Assembly: GCA_023105745.1 (NCBI GenBank)
Contig: JALGQZ010000009.1
Coordinates: 46,467,967 to 46,531,966 of the forward strand
Length of the DNA: 64,000 nt
Origin: Austropuccinia psidii
Taxonomy: Eukaryota; Basidiomycota; Pucciniomycetes; Pucciniales; Sphaerophragmiaceae
Direction: 5' to 3'
Shown here: positions 48,301-58,433 of the stretch, piece after piece
Layout of the letters: each line of letters begins with the position of its first letter
Position numbering within the stretch: the stretch's first letter is position 1
The notes under the pieces: generated by a model
Database searches by the model: none
Told to the model about the DNA's origin: nothing
What the model saw: only the letters and a program-made list of their open reading frames with translations
Program-made: the position numbers and the translations under genes

Positions 48301-49925
48301 TTTGAGAATATTTCCACTATGACCAGGATTGATTCAAAGGAATTGGACAGTGGCAATTTAGTGATGAAATTGATTGGAAGACAAATCCAAGGACCATTTG
48401 GAATTGGAAGAGGTTTGAGGATTCCAAACTCATGTGATGAATATTCTTGTTTCTTGAACACTGTTGACAGGATGAAACATAGTTCTTGATAAATTGAGTC
48501 ATGCCAGACCAGTGAAAATCCTGCTTGATAAGTTTGAGAGTCTTCCATTGGCCACAGTGTCCAGCTAGAGGAGAGTCATGCCTTTTTTGAAATATATTGA
48601 GTTGAATTGTGGGGTCATTTGGAACCACCACCCAATCTTCGAAAAGGAGGAGTTGGGAAGAGGAATCAAGAGAATAATATTGGACATATTTACCTTTACC
48701 CAAATCTTGAAGAATACTTCTACATTGAGAATATTGCCATAATGCCTTGTGAATTGAATCAATAAAATTTGAAAATGAATCCACCTTGACTCAAAAGAAT
48801 TTTGAGACTTGAATTTCATCTTGCTTTATATTTTTTGAGAATTCATTGGATTATTGCTGATGAAATCCCCCCCCTCTCTGGGTAATTGTTGTCCCAACAT
48901 GACAATGAATCTGGAAGGGTTTCTAAGTGGCCAGGCTGGTAAATGATTGAAAAATGAAATTCAGAGAGGAATCCAGCCCAGCAGGCTTGACAGCAAGTGA
49001 GAATCTTCAATGACATGAAGTATTGGAGTGAAAAATGATCAGTGATAACTTCAAAAGGGGAAGGAAGAGAGAGAATAAAATATCTCCAGCACTTGAGAGC
49101 CCAGACTATGCTAAGGAGTTCCTCATCATGAATCTGATAGTTGAGCTCTGCTGGAAGACGCTTGCAGCTATCAAATTCAATGGGATGTTTACCTGAGTCA
49201 GAAACCTGACTCAGTACAGAACCCAAGGCGTAATCAGAAGCATCAGTCTCTACAATGGTGGGAAAGAAGGATTAAAGTGAGATAGGATTGGAGAAGTGAT
49301 GAAAGCCCCTTTGAGTTGATGAAACTGTCTAAGCGCTTCCTCATTGAGGGGAAAAGGGAATCTTTCTTGAGAAAACTGGTGAGTGAACTGATTTTATTTG
49401 AATAATTCTTGATGAAACAGCAATAAGAACTGGCAAAGCAAAGGAATTATTGAGGAGCCTTGAGGTTTCTTGGAGGTGGCCAATTGAGAACTTGCTGGAC
49501 TTTTGCTTGGTCCATCTTGAGGCCTTCAGAAGAAACAACATAACCTAAATACTCTACACTAGAAACATCAGATAGGCAGTTGGAGGCCTCAGTAAAGAGG
49601 TTATTGGCTCTGAGTCTTGCAAGAACAGTGGACACATGAGTGACATATTCTTTCTCAGATTTGGAAAAGACCATAATTTTATGAAAATTAACCACAACAT
49701 AAACATCAAGAAGATAATAAAAAATATCATTGACAAGGTCTTGAAAAGAGGCAGGAGCATTGGTGAACCCAAATGGCATAACCAAATACTCATAAATTCC
49801 AAATTTACATCACCTTCCTTGATTCTGAGCAGGTTACATGCACCACAAAAATCAATCTTGGAGAAGACAGATGAACCATTCACCAGGGAGAATATTGCGT
49901 CAATCGTTGGCAATTGACTTCACGT
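45387..49925 (-). pseudogene. Gypsy-3 pol: RT, RNase H, integrase, chromodomain remnants
   Basis: RT pieces at 49,913-49,447 include FSKIDFCGACNLLRI and MVMPFGFTNAPASFQ. The catalytic YLDD box reads NFHK, so the active site is gone. RNase H starts near 49,260 with an intact ETDASDYALG and goes on at 49,226-48,843. Integrase pieces are 48,784-48,261 (zinc finger RHDSPLAGHCGQWKT, CQQC) and 48,254-47,957 (SDRGSLF, ETDGQTERVND). A solo LTR then splits it, and 46,043-45,387 holds the tail with the chromodomain (KLWYLVEWKGF, ERSTWEP near 45,530). At least seven frame breaks are visible. Confidence 0.85.
46049..47956 (-). repeat. Solo LTR, gypsy-1-type, target duplication GTTTT/GCTTT
   Basis: A 1908-bp LTR from TGTAAGATGTG to AAGGCTCACA. 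The flanks GTTTT (46,044-46,048) and GCTTT (47,957-47,961) match at four of five bases. The homologous site in gypsy-2 reads ATTGCCTTGTT. It interrupts gypsy-3 integrase. There is no gene inside. Confidence 0.8.
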
Positions 49926-50249
49926 TGCACCGCTGTCAGTATAAAATCTTGCTTCAGTCGCGTTAGTGTCACTTTATAGTCACTGGATTTAGTGGGTCAC
50001 GTCACGTCAGCGTCAAGACAACATCAATCGTCACATGTGTCACATGAGAATGTCACTCAAAGCCCAAACCCATTTCAACACTATTCACAATGTTCGGGTA
50101 ATTTCACCTCATTGGCTTCCGCATCCCCACCTAATCTGCCCCAATGCTTTGCATGCTTACAAGCCCACACCACCCTCCAGATGAGACTCTGACACTGCCC
50201 CCCCATCTCCGTCCTCACCACTCCTTATGCTTTCACACCCCTGCCCATA
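49926..50249. other. Junction region right of gypsy-3
   Basis: Composition changes abruptly near 49,925 from AT-rich retroelement to GC-balanced sequence with repeated GTCAC words (GTGTCACTTTATAGTCAC, GGGTCACGTCACGTCAGCGTC). I see no gene. Confidence 0.4.
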
Positions 50250-50680
50250 CCATCTTTATGCTCACGTGGTGCACTCCCGACATGCTCCCGACATCACTTA
50301 TCCTTACGCTCGCTCAAGTGCCCTCCCGATATGCTCCCGACACTGCTTACGATCATTATGCTTGCGGAGTGCACTCCAGAGATGCTCCTGACACCAATTA
50401 TCCTTACGCTCGCGGAGTGCACTCCCGACATGCTCCCGACACCAATTATCCTTACGCTTGTGTAGTGCCCTCCCGACACTGCTTACCATCCTTACGCTCG
50501 CGGAGTGCACTCCCAACACCACTTATCCTTACGCTTGTGTAGTGCCCTCCCGACACCACTTATCCTTACACTTGTGTGGTGCCCTCCCAAAATGCTCCCG
50601 ACACCACTTATCCTTACGCTTGCGGAGTGCCTCTCAACATGCTCCCAACACGACTTATCCTTACGCTTCCGTACTACATC
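50250..50680 (+). repeat. Minisatellite array M1
   Basis: About nine units with the core CCTTACGCT(T/C)G(T/C)G(T/G)AGTGC followed by CTCCCGACA and an optional ATGCTCCCGACACC segment, so periods alternate between roughly 36 and 48 bp. Units differ at several positions, which marks an old array. Frames on both strands across it are by-products of the repeat. Confidence 0.85.
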
Positions 50681-50684
50681 CATA

Positions 50685-50710
50685 GTGTACGGTGGCTTGT
50701 TGGCGTACAC
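50685..50710. repeat. Near-palindrome P1
   Basis: GTGTACG (50,685-50,691) pairs perfectly with CGTACAC (50,704-50,710), and a GTGGC/GC-containing loop lies between. It sits at the right edge of array M1. Confidence 0.6.
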
Positions 50711-51210
50711 GATGAAGGCAATCGCCGAAATATGCTGAGTGGCCTTCTCTGCCAACAGGACCTAAGGGGAAATTGGTCAGTATATTCACAATGTTGTGGT
50801 TAGGGTTTAAATCATGAGACTCACAAATTAAAACCTAATAAGTGGACTATTTAAGACAAGAGAATTGTGTCTCCTGTTTCGCCAACAAACCATTTTGTTT
50901 CATATCATTCAAATGGAACACTTTGCTTAGTCCTTACCTCATGAGCATTGAATAGTTCAAAAGTTGACTTTAGTAGGTTTCTCACTAGTCAACTTTATTC
51001 AATGTCTCACAGGGAAGTGATTTCATTTGCATGATATGAAATAATTTGCAAAACATCGCCTCCTTCAATTTCCCAACAAATTGCATTTTGCAAATGCAAT
51101 TATTTTACTTGCACCTTTTTTCTTGAATTTGGATCTTTTTATTCAAAAATTTTCAAACAAGTTATCAATCAACTCGTCACCATCCTTTTGCTTAATAAAC
51201 TACCTCCGCT
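50711..51210. other. Spacer before the broken gene at 51,211
   Basis: No coding signal. It is AT-rich and has a short inverted word pair around 50,985-51,010 (AGTTGACTTTAGTAGG / CTAGTCAACTT). It probably contains the promoter of the following pseudogene. Confidence 0.3.
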
Positions 51211-53424
51211 ATGGCCTAAACCCCGGGAAATTCAACTGAATTCAATGAACGACCAACTTCAGCCCCAGAGAGTGGAAGTGAAATCTCTGATATCGCCAGT
51301 AGTTGTGAATTAGGCATTGAAGTAGAGAGCCAGTCACATGAAGATAATCAAGATCCACCAGTTCTTCCAGAATGTGAGTATGCATCCATATTGAATATTT
51401 CTAATCTCCCAAAACCTGATATTGTGTCATAGCCTTTATTTCAGGTCAGCCTCCAAGCTCTCAGAAACCGATTTTTAAAAGTTATGAGAAGGAAAAGACT
51501 GTCGAACCTTGTGCACCGACAGAAGATGATGGGCAAGATGATGTAATTTTCAGTGGGGAGGTGGAAATTATATCCAAGGAACAATTCGTCTCCAACATTG
51601 CTAAAAAAATCCAAAGGCTCGAAAAAATCCAAAATGATAGTAAAATTCCTGATTATGTGCGTCAAAAGATTGCTGAAGCCATGAGCCTGCTCAAAATGGA
51701 TTTGAACCATAAGTCCATTACTAATTCAAAACAAAGTTGATAAAAACAGCTGCTTACAATCTATGGGCAGGTGTGGAGGTGGGAGAATCTATACCTGAAA
51801 AATCTCGAGTCGTAATTGGATTTCCAGGCAAAGGATTAGGAAAAAGACCAAATATACATGCGACCAAAAAAACAAACAAAAAAAGCCGTACCTTTGAAGC
51901 CGCAAACGATTCTTGCGATCAAGGTCATGAAATTATCAATGTTGAAGGGGACCATATTGATAATCAACCTCCGCATACTGAACCCCCCCAATACTCAATG
52001 AAACAATCCATTATGAAGCTCCACATACTGAAAGCCCCCGATACCCAATGAAACAATGCATGATGTAACCCCTCCCGCCTCTCCTTGGAATATTCAAGCC
52101 TTCCAAGAAAGGGAAACAATTAAACATGATACAATGGGACGAGATATGACTGATATAGTTCCTGACCCTGAGCCCGAAGTGTCATTGTCTGCTAATTTTC
52201 AAGGAATTTTTTATCCCGCATGGAAGAGTTTGCAGGCGTTTTGAATTATCATTCCAATATTACTCAACAATCATGGAAAAGGGGGCTTGATAATATCAAT
52301 AGTATTTACAAAAATCAATGGGACAATTTACCAACAAAAGATGCTCATACATTCCTGCCTGTTGGTATTAAGGTGATCAGTAACCGAGAGCTTAAAATGT
52401 CGGCCTGGCTGGAGGACCTTGAGATGGCAGGTGAGTTTTATCTTTGTGCATGATACATGATTATTGGCTGTTGACTGGTGATATAAATGGCAATATACAG
52501 GGTTAGATTTTTTTAAGCCAACCGAAACAGAAGCGTTTTTTGATCACAACATTTGGAATCAGCTAAACCTCCAGAGAATCTCCCAAAATCTGAACACTCC
52601 TTCTTCAAAATGGTTCAGAGCCTTCTTTAACCCGCCAATCCAGTTAAACATTTTTGGGCAAATGTTATGTTTGAATCCATTAGTTTAGTCTCATACGATG
52701 TGGTTGCATCCAACCCATATGTTGCACCAATATCAAATTCGACCGATCCTCTTGGACTCAAACGGGGAGCAGTTGAATACCTTGCCTCCTGCTTGAGTAA
52801 ATCGAAGCAACGTGCAACCCAACTTAGCATTGAAGGTGGCGGGGCTGACAATGAGATATCCACAAAGCCGCACAAGAACCTGGAGGATCTAATGGATACA
52901 GTTATCCATTTGATGATTGCGTACAACATGGTACGTGCACATACAAAGGTCAAAGTTAATGGCATCAAAGGGAAACTCACGAACTCAAAAAAAAAGGGGC
53001 CATCAAAGATCTTTTGGCGTGTCACAAGAATCTTGGAATAAATCAAATTTGCTATGGTATATTAGCGGCATTCTGTGCGGTGGGGGTTTGGGGTTTGATG
53101 GTATGCTCAGATGACTGGAGAACAAGCTCAGTTAAAGGGGCTTTATCACTAATTGAAATTTCCGCAAAACTTTCAGAGGGTAAAAATATAGTGGAGCCAG
53201 TGTGGCTACGTACTAATAAGTATATATGTAATTTACTGAATAAAAGTTTCTTCTCATCAGAGTCTTTTAACCCCACTGTACCTCTTAGATTTGAATTTGC
53301 ACAATGCTTAGTATTAAAATTTGGTGATGCCTGGGTGGCAAAACGAGGTCTTGGTTCAAGTGATGAGGTCACCTTGACGGTACCCAGGTCAGCTAAACTC
53401 ACAACCAGGATTGACCCGTTTTAG
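51211..53424 (+). pseudogene. Unrecognised multi-exon gene, broken by frameshifts
   Basis: Starts ATG-GCC-TAA at 51,211, so the third codon is a stop. Exon 1 ends at 51,373. The intron 51,374-51,444 (GTGAGT...TTTCAG) joins in frame. The protein then shows KIQRLEKIQNDSKIPDYVRQ and breaks at 51,738. Further pieces are 51,740-52,051 (GVEVGESIPEKSRVVIG), 52,056-52,230 and 52,230-52,430 (SWKRGLDNINSIYKNQW). After another intron (52,431-52,500) come GLDFFKPTETEAFFDH, 52,640-52,985 (ESISLVSYDVVASNPYVAP), and after a poly-A indel at 52,987 the final KDLLACHKNLGINQIC...SDDW block to 53,424. I do not recognise a domain. The downstream TET/JBP remnant suggests a shared mobile unit. Confidence 0.6.
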
Positions 53425-54360
53425 ATTAGCTTTGTACTAGATAGATTGTAATTTAATTTTGCAAAGTGATTTATGAATTTGATAATCATGACTTGCTATC
53501 GTACTACTGCCCGGATGCCATAGTCTGAGTACCAATAGTAATTGTACGGCGGCATGCCTCCGTACATCATTGCAAAGACTCCGACAAGACGCAAGCTGAG
53601 TCAGGCGTTGTGCCCGCAAGTAGCACACGCGGGGGCATTGCGGGAAGTTGCGTTTATCACTTCCCGCCAGCCCATAATAGGCCAAATGTTCCTGTGTCTT
53701 TCAAGAGGACTAGGATAGCTAGGGATCCGCAGCAGGATGCATATTGCATTTGCGTGTGCTTGCAATATTCCAAATGGTTGGATCGGAAAGTGATTGCATG
53801 GGAACATCAATGTGTAAAATTGAATAATGCACTATCCACTGCAATTTTTAGGTTCAGGTATTTGAGATCGCAAATTTGCCAAGGTCAGGTGTGATCTTTC
53901 TTTTTAGCCGCAATCAAAAAAGATTCATCAACCACAATTCAATTTAGGTGATATTAATAAATCAGTAATCATTCGGTTTCATTTCATTTTCTGCTGAAAG
54001 CATGTAATTCACGACGAAATGAAAAGAGCGTAAAAGGGAACTCGCAAGAAAGCGTTGGGCTGAGGAAGGAAAGTGTGAGTTGCTCGCTTAATCTCAGTGT
54101 ATATATGCTTCCACATTTATGTGGCACCCTCATTGGGCCCCACGGAAGAACATTGGCTTTAGTAGGTTCAGATTGTGCCAATGTCATGTGGGCTCCAACA
54201 GGGAAGTCAAAGGATGTGTGCCAAAGAAAGCTCCTTGGCAGTATCTGATATCTTGTGTGCTTCAACACATAGTGATCCCTCAACAACTCGGGAATAGTAG
54301 CAGATCCCAAAAGACAAATGAGCACAAAACCACCCCAATGAATAGGTTGTTTTCCTCCTC
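53425..54360. other. Intervening DNA before the TET/JBP remnant
   Basis: Protein-like stretches appear in several frames (about 53,610-53,890 and 54,119-54,360) but are short and contradictory. They may be the decayed N-terminal part of the dioxygenase gene. Near-palindrome P2 lies at 53,543-53,566. Confidence 0.35.
53543..53566. repeat. Near-palindrome P2
   Basis: TGTACGG and CCGTACA arms enclose CGGCATGCCT. It is a 24-bp inverted repeat with one mismatched position pair. Confidence 0.65.
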
Positions 54361-55308
54361 TCGCCCAACAGCACAAATATCACCCCAAGTGAAATTCAGA
54401 GGGTTGTGGATGTCAATCAGATCAAACGCATTCACTTTGGCCATGTGGCAATTTTCTCTTAAACCGGATTACTCATTGCCCTTGTCGAATTCCGACCATT
54501 CACAACAATGAGTGAAGTCGAGGTCAATCAATAGGATGAATTATCACAATTCTTATTTCGCGAAAAGAGATTCACCGACCCGATTGCAACCAATGGAGCA
54601 TTACTGGAGGGATTTATGCTCGCGATTGGGTGGCGCAAATGCAGCACCAAGAATGAACAATTTGGTCTGTATGGAAGTGTTGGGAAAATTGAAAACGCAA
54701 AAGATGAATGGCAGAACCGAGGTCCCAATCTTAGCTCGGTGGGTTGCATTCTAGGTCAATCCTTACAATATGTTGGGGATAATTTATTTGAGAAGATTCA
54801 AAATTTCTACAATTCATTGGGGGTTCCATCTTTTGATAAAGTCAACTATGAAGGCAATATTCCGGCAAATCAGGGTGCATTCAAGTTCGCTTCCGCACTC
54901 ACTTTCACCATGAATGGATTCAAAAACGCACCTCATGTTGATAAGGATGCATCGCTGTATGCTTTGGGATGGTGGTTTCAAGCTGATAAGCGGACCGGCC
55001 AAATTCAAAGAGATGCGTCAAAGCGGTGTACAGGTGGAAAATTGATTTTCCCAAATGAGCATTTTTGGATTGTTCTATCCGCATGTCATGGGCTCATTCA
55101 GGTAGTGTGGGCCAGTAGTACATTTGTTCATTATACTGATCCAGCACAGGACAACGAAAGCACGACACTAGTGGGTATGTCCGCACAATGCTCAAGCCGG
55201 TTAGCAAAAACAATGCGGCAAAAAAACCATGGCTATTATGAGATTGCTGAGAGAGCGGGCTATCAAATCAGGGATGGTAATACAATCTCATGCCGATTCA
55301 AAGAATGA
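54361..55308 (+). pseudogene. TET/JBP-type 2-oxoglutarate/Fe(II) dioxygenase (KDZ-transposon-associated family), broken
   Basis: One frame runs from about 54,361 to the stop at 55,306-55,308, with in-frame stops at 54,460-54,462 (TAA) and 54,532-54,534 (TAG). The N-terminal part reads ITPSEIQRVVDVNQ and TGLLIALVEFRPFTTM. The catalytic part has the iron-binding H-x-D in NAPHVDKDAS (54,934-54,942), GWWFQAD, a glycine turn TGGKLIFPN, the second iron His in WASSTFVHYTDP, and an Arg in SSRLAKTM that could bind 2-oxoglutarate. Family members oxidise 5-methylcytosine or thymine in DNA. In fungi they are carried by KDZ transposons. All presumed catalytic residues are present, but two stops and no clear start make this copy a pseudogene. 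The family call is from motif order and not a search. Confidence 0.7.
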
Positions 55309-55432
55309 GGAGATTTGCATGTGTGTTGGGTAAGTAATGGTGGGGTAAGGCAGAGGACAATATACACCAGGATTGGATGGATTCGAGTGCGGGAGATGGG
55401 GTGTCTCACATGAAAAAGGGGTGAAGTGGATT

Positions 55433-55458
55433 ATGTACGGTGGCATGCCATCGTACAT
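55433..55458. repeat. Near-palindrome P3
   Basis: ATGTACGGTGGCA and TGCCATCGTACAT form a 26-bp inverted repeat with one mismatched pair. It lies between the dioxygenase remnant and array M2. Confidence 0.7.
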
Positions 55459-55489
55459 CTGTCCTGGTTTGTTGCTATTGTCCAGGATG

Positions 55490-56085
55490 CCAATGCTTCA
55501 CACGCGAATCCTTATGCTTGTGCAGGTTCTGACAATGCTGAAAGTTCCTGACGCCTATGCGGGCTGCCAACACTACACACACCAATCCTTACGCCTGTGC
55601 AGGCTCCCAAAAATTTACATGCAAATCCTGACGCTTGTGAAGGTTCCCAAAAATGCTAAAAATTCCTTACGCCTGTACAGGCTTCCAGCGATTCACACGC
55701 CAATCCTTACGCTTGTGAAGGTTCCCCACAATGCTGAAAATTTCTTGGCCTGTGCAGGATCCCGAGAATTCACACGCCAATTCTTACGCCTGTGCAGGCT
55801 GCCAACAATTCACACGCCAATCCTTATGCTTGTGAAGGGTCCCAAAAATGCTAAAAATTCCTTACGCCTGTACAGGCTTCCGATGATTCACACGCCAATC
55901 CTTACGCTTGGGAAGGTTGCCAACAATGCTGACAAATTCTTACGCCTGTGCAGGCTCCTGACAATTCACACGCCAATCCTTATGCCTGTGCAGGCTGCCA
56001 ACAATTCACACGCCAATCCTTACGCCTGTGCAGCCTCCCAACAAGTCACACGCCAATCCTTACGCTTGTGAAGGTTCCAGACAAT
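55490..56085 (+). repeat. Minisatellite array M2
   Basis: About 15 units of 37-40 bp, consensus near CCTTACGCCTGTGCAGG + CTNCCAACAATTCACACGCCAAT, with alternate units having GAAGGTTCC and AATGCT. It shares the CCTTACGC core and strand with M1. A long plus-strand frame (55,373-56,071) translates the array as repeats of LTLVKVP-like words. I regard this as an artefact. Confidence 0.85.
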
Positions 56086-56501
56086 TTAAACAATTCAATA
56101 CATGAGTAAGATTAATAGCATGTGACCATAGGAAAGGCCATGTTTCACAAATCTGGAGTGGATTGCTCACATGCGGGAAGCTCCTGCTTTTTTACAGTTA
56201 AGAATGGATATGGCTCTAAACCATGGAAGAAGAAAATATAGGAGACGGTAACGGCAACCATTGGCACATTTTGGGAAAAAGAGGTTCATGAAAACAAATA
56301 CTCACTCAAAATTTTGGTGGGGCACTTATAAAAATTTTTCTCACGCAATAGGATATTTGAACCATTGAGGAAAATATAATTTCATGTAAGCAAAGAATGT
56401 AATAGAAATTGAACATAACAATAATTGAAGACAAATAATTTGTTTAAAAGAAAGTATTACAAATAATAAAAAGAGGAAATCATGACATTTTTTTTAAATT
56501 T
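56086..56501. other. AT-rich spacer
   Basis: No gene or repeat recognised. From 56,340 it is strongly AT-rich, which fits an untranslated or terminator region of the minus-strand gene that ends at 56,502. Confidence 0.35.
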
Positions 56502-57852
56502 TTATTTTTCTAAGAATTTCAAGACTATCCCGGTGATGTCCTCCTTTGGATAAGCCTCCAGTGCCTGGGCAAGGAGGGAGTTTGGTTCCTCCCGGAATTC
56601 CTGGTGCATCTCATTTTGATGAGTTGCATCCACAAAAGGAATCATGTGGAGCAAGCGGCAATGCTCCAACAAGATTCGGTTGATCGATTTGTGGACGATG
56701 GCTCGAGGAATCATTAGGGTTGGTCGTAGGTCAGTGAATTCCTGGCGAGCGTCATCGTGGGAATGAGAGGAGCTTGGCACCGGGGGGGAGGAGGAGGTTG
56801 GGTTCTCGGGGGCAATGGGAGGGAGATCCTGGGAAGGAACCGGGGTAGGAGTGGAGGGAGGGGGAACAGGAGGGGAAGATGGTGGAGTCGGTGAAGAAGA
56901 AGGGGGATCCGACGGGCGTATCGTCAATGATGATTATCAAGCAAGGAGTGGCGGCACGATCTGGAGATGGTCGAAGAAAAAATGAGGAAAAGTGGATATG
57001 GATCGAAGAGAAAGAAGGGGTGACTTACCATAAGGTTCCTCCGTGGATTGCGTAGGAGCCACCTCAGGTTCTGGCTCACGAGTTGTATCGTCCTCAGGTG
57101 GTTGGGACGATGGACTTGGGCCAGGAATAGGTGGCTCTTTGGTTTGGGAGGGTTCTAAAAAGGGAGTAAGAGTCAGTTCACTCGACTCAAAAGTGAAAGT
57201 GAAAATGAAATGAAACTTTGGCTGCTTACCACGGAATAATTCCTCAGACCATTGGGTGCCACTCGGGCCTGGAGTGGGCTGCCGGGGGGTTTGCTCGCGA
57301 GGCAAACTAGTAACGTGAGAGTCATGTCGGGGGGGACTTGGGGGGTTTTGTTCTATGAGTAATGGAAAAAAGTCAGTATTATTGCATGAAAAGAAATGAG
57401 ATAAGGAGGAGAAAGAAAACTTACTTTGGCGTTTGAATCCCATTGGTGACAATCAGCCCAGCTCGAATGTCCTCTTGCCATCGCCATCCTTCATCGGCCG
57501 GATAATCACTTCGCTCCGGTCAAGGAGTGAAGTGACCATCGGATGGTGGCCTAGGAGGGGGAGTGGACAAATCGATACTGGAGGGGACAGGGCTAATCGT
57601 CCGGAATCGTTCCCGTTGGCCTGTTTGGGGGCCCGGCGTCCATTCATGCTTGGAAATGGTTTCATCATTGTCGACCACAAAGGAGTCCTTGCGGGGGCGT
57701 CTTGGGCGGGAACTCCTCTGGCCTTGTGGTCGGAAGGGGCGGACAACAAAAAAACATTTCTTGTGTGCTTGTCGGCAAGCATCACAAGCGTTGTTTGTTG
57801 TCGAGGAACAAATGCAGGGGATACCCCGCTTGGTGCATAAAGTGCACGACAT
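56502..57852 (-). pseudogene. Zn2Cys6-like, proline-rich multi-exon gene with a nonsense codon
   Basis: Start MSCTLCTKRGIPC at 57,852. The cysteines follow C-X2-C-X6-C-X9-C-X2-C-X6-C, the binuclear zinc-cluster spacing, with basic residues and then a Pro/Ser/Arg-rich region. A TGA at 57,520-57,522 stops exon 1, but the same frame continues (ERSDYPADEGWRWQEDI). Introns with good ends occur at 57,424-57,353 and about 57,230-57,157, joined by phase-consistent exons (QPTPGPSGTQWSEELF; EPEPEVAPTQSTEEPYG). The last exon region (56,927-56,502) has a proline-rich part and a conserved end (RAIVHKSINRILLEHCRLLHM, ALEAYPKEDITGIVLKFLE). Phase conflicts in exon 1 and before the last exon suggest indels. 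DNA binding is inferred from spacing. It is perhaps a mobile-element gene. Confidence 0.55.
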
Positions 57853-58433
57853 CTAAAAACAAAACAATTGAGGTTAGTAACTGCATACAAAGTAAACAAT
57901 CAAGAGAAAAAATGAAGACGTACGATGAATTATAAATTTAAAACGGAAACAAAATAAGAACGCTCTAGTCCGAAGCTTTTAAAAGTCTGGAAAAGAGTCG
58001 TGAAGAAAAATAAGTATTAATATTGGTACATAATGTTGACAAAAGTTAAAAAAAGAGGTAACGCACGAGGTGGATAGAAGGGAGGTTCTGAAAGGATCAG
58101 CAGAAGAAACAAACAGGCAAAAGTAAGGGGAGTGGGTTTAGTGGAGTGCGAAAGACAAAAGTAGAAAGGCAGGAAGACCAAGGGGAATACGCACAAGAAG
58201 GACAAACGCGGGTGAGGTTGAACGAAGTGGAGGGGGTGAGAAAGAAAGTGAAGGGCGTGTTGTGTGAAGATGGTCTTTTATACCATGGTGAAGCTGAGAC
58301 AATCTCAAAAGTTTCAGCACCCGCAAAAGGCTCAGCTTCAAGGCGTGTGGGAAAAATTGAATCTGAGTCTCAGCGAATGCTGCAACTGAGAAATGAAATG
58401 CTCGCGTGAGGCAGAAGAACAATGGGGGTCTGG
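57853..58433. other. Upstream DNA of the Zn-cluster gene
   Basis: No gene is supported. From about 58,280 onward CTGAG/CTCAG words become frequent (CTGAGACAATCTC, CTGAGTCTCAGC). Confidence 0.35.

Larger units (their letters stand above)
40273..49925 (-). mobile_element. Gypsy-3: minus-strand gypsy element, rearranged and truncated
   Basis: Same family as gypsy-2 but a different subfamily. From left to right: 3' LTR 40,273-41,698, purine tract and 3' untranslated part 41,699-42,211, a gypsy-1-type LTR 42,212-44,108, a second partial copy of the 3' LTR 44,109-44,586, the untranslated part again 44,587-45,386, then pol 45,387-49,925 split by a solo LTR. Gag, protease and the 5' LTR are missing: homology ends near 49,925 inside the RT, where unrelated DNA starts. 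Confidence 0.85.

Noticed and set aside
50144..50803. Several overlapping frames on both strands over M1
   Set aside because: They are by-products of the minisatellite. The unit is read in all phases with no conserved product.
55373..56071. A 232-residue plus-strand frame with repeated Leu/Tyr/Arg words
   Set aside because: It only translates minisatellite M2. The unit lacks stops in this frame, and there is no start context or non-repeat protein part.
50250..56085. CRISPR-like repeat arrays
   Set aside because: Units vary in sequence and length, there are no regular unique spacers and no cas genes, and the sequence is clearly eukaryotic.
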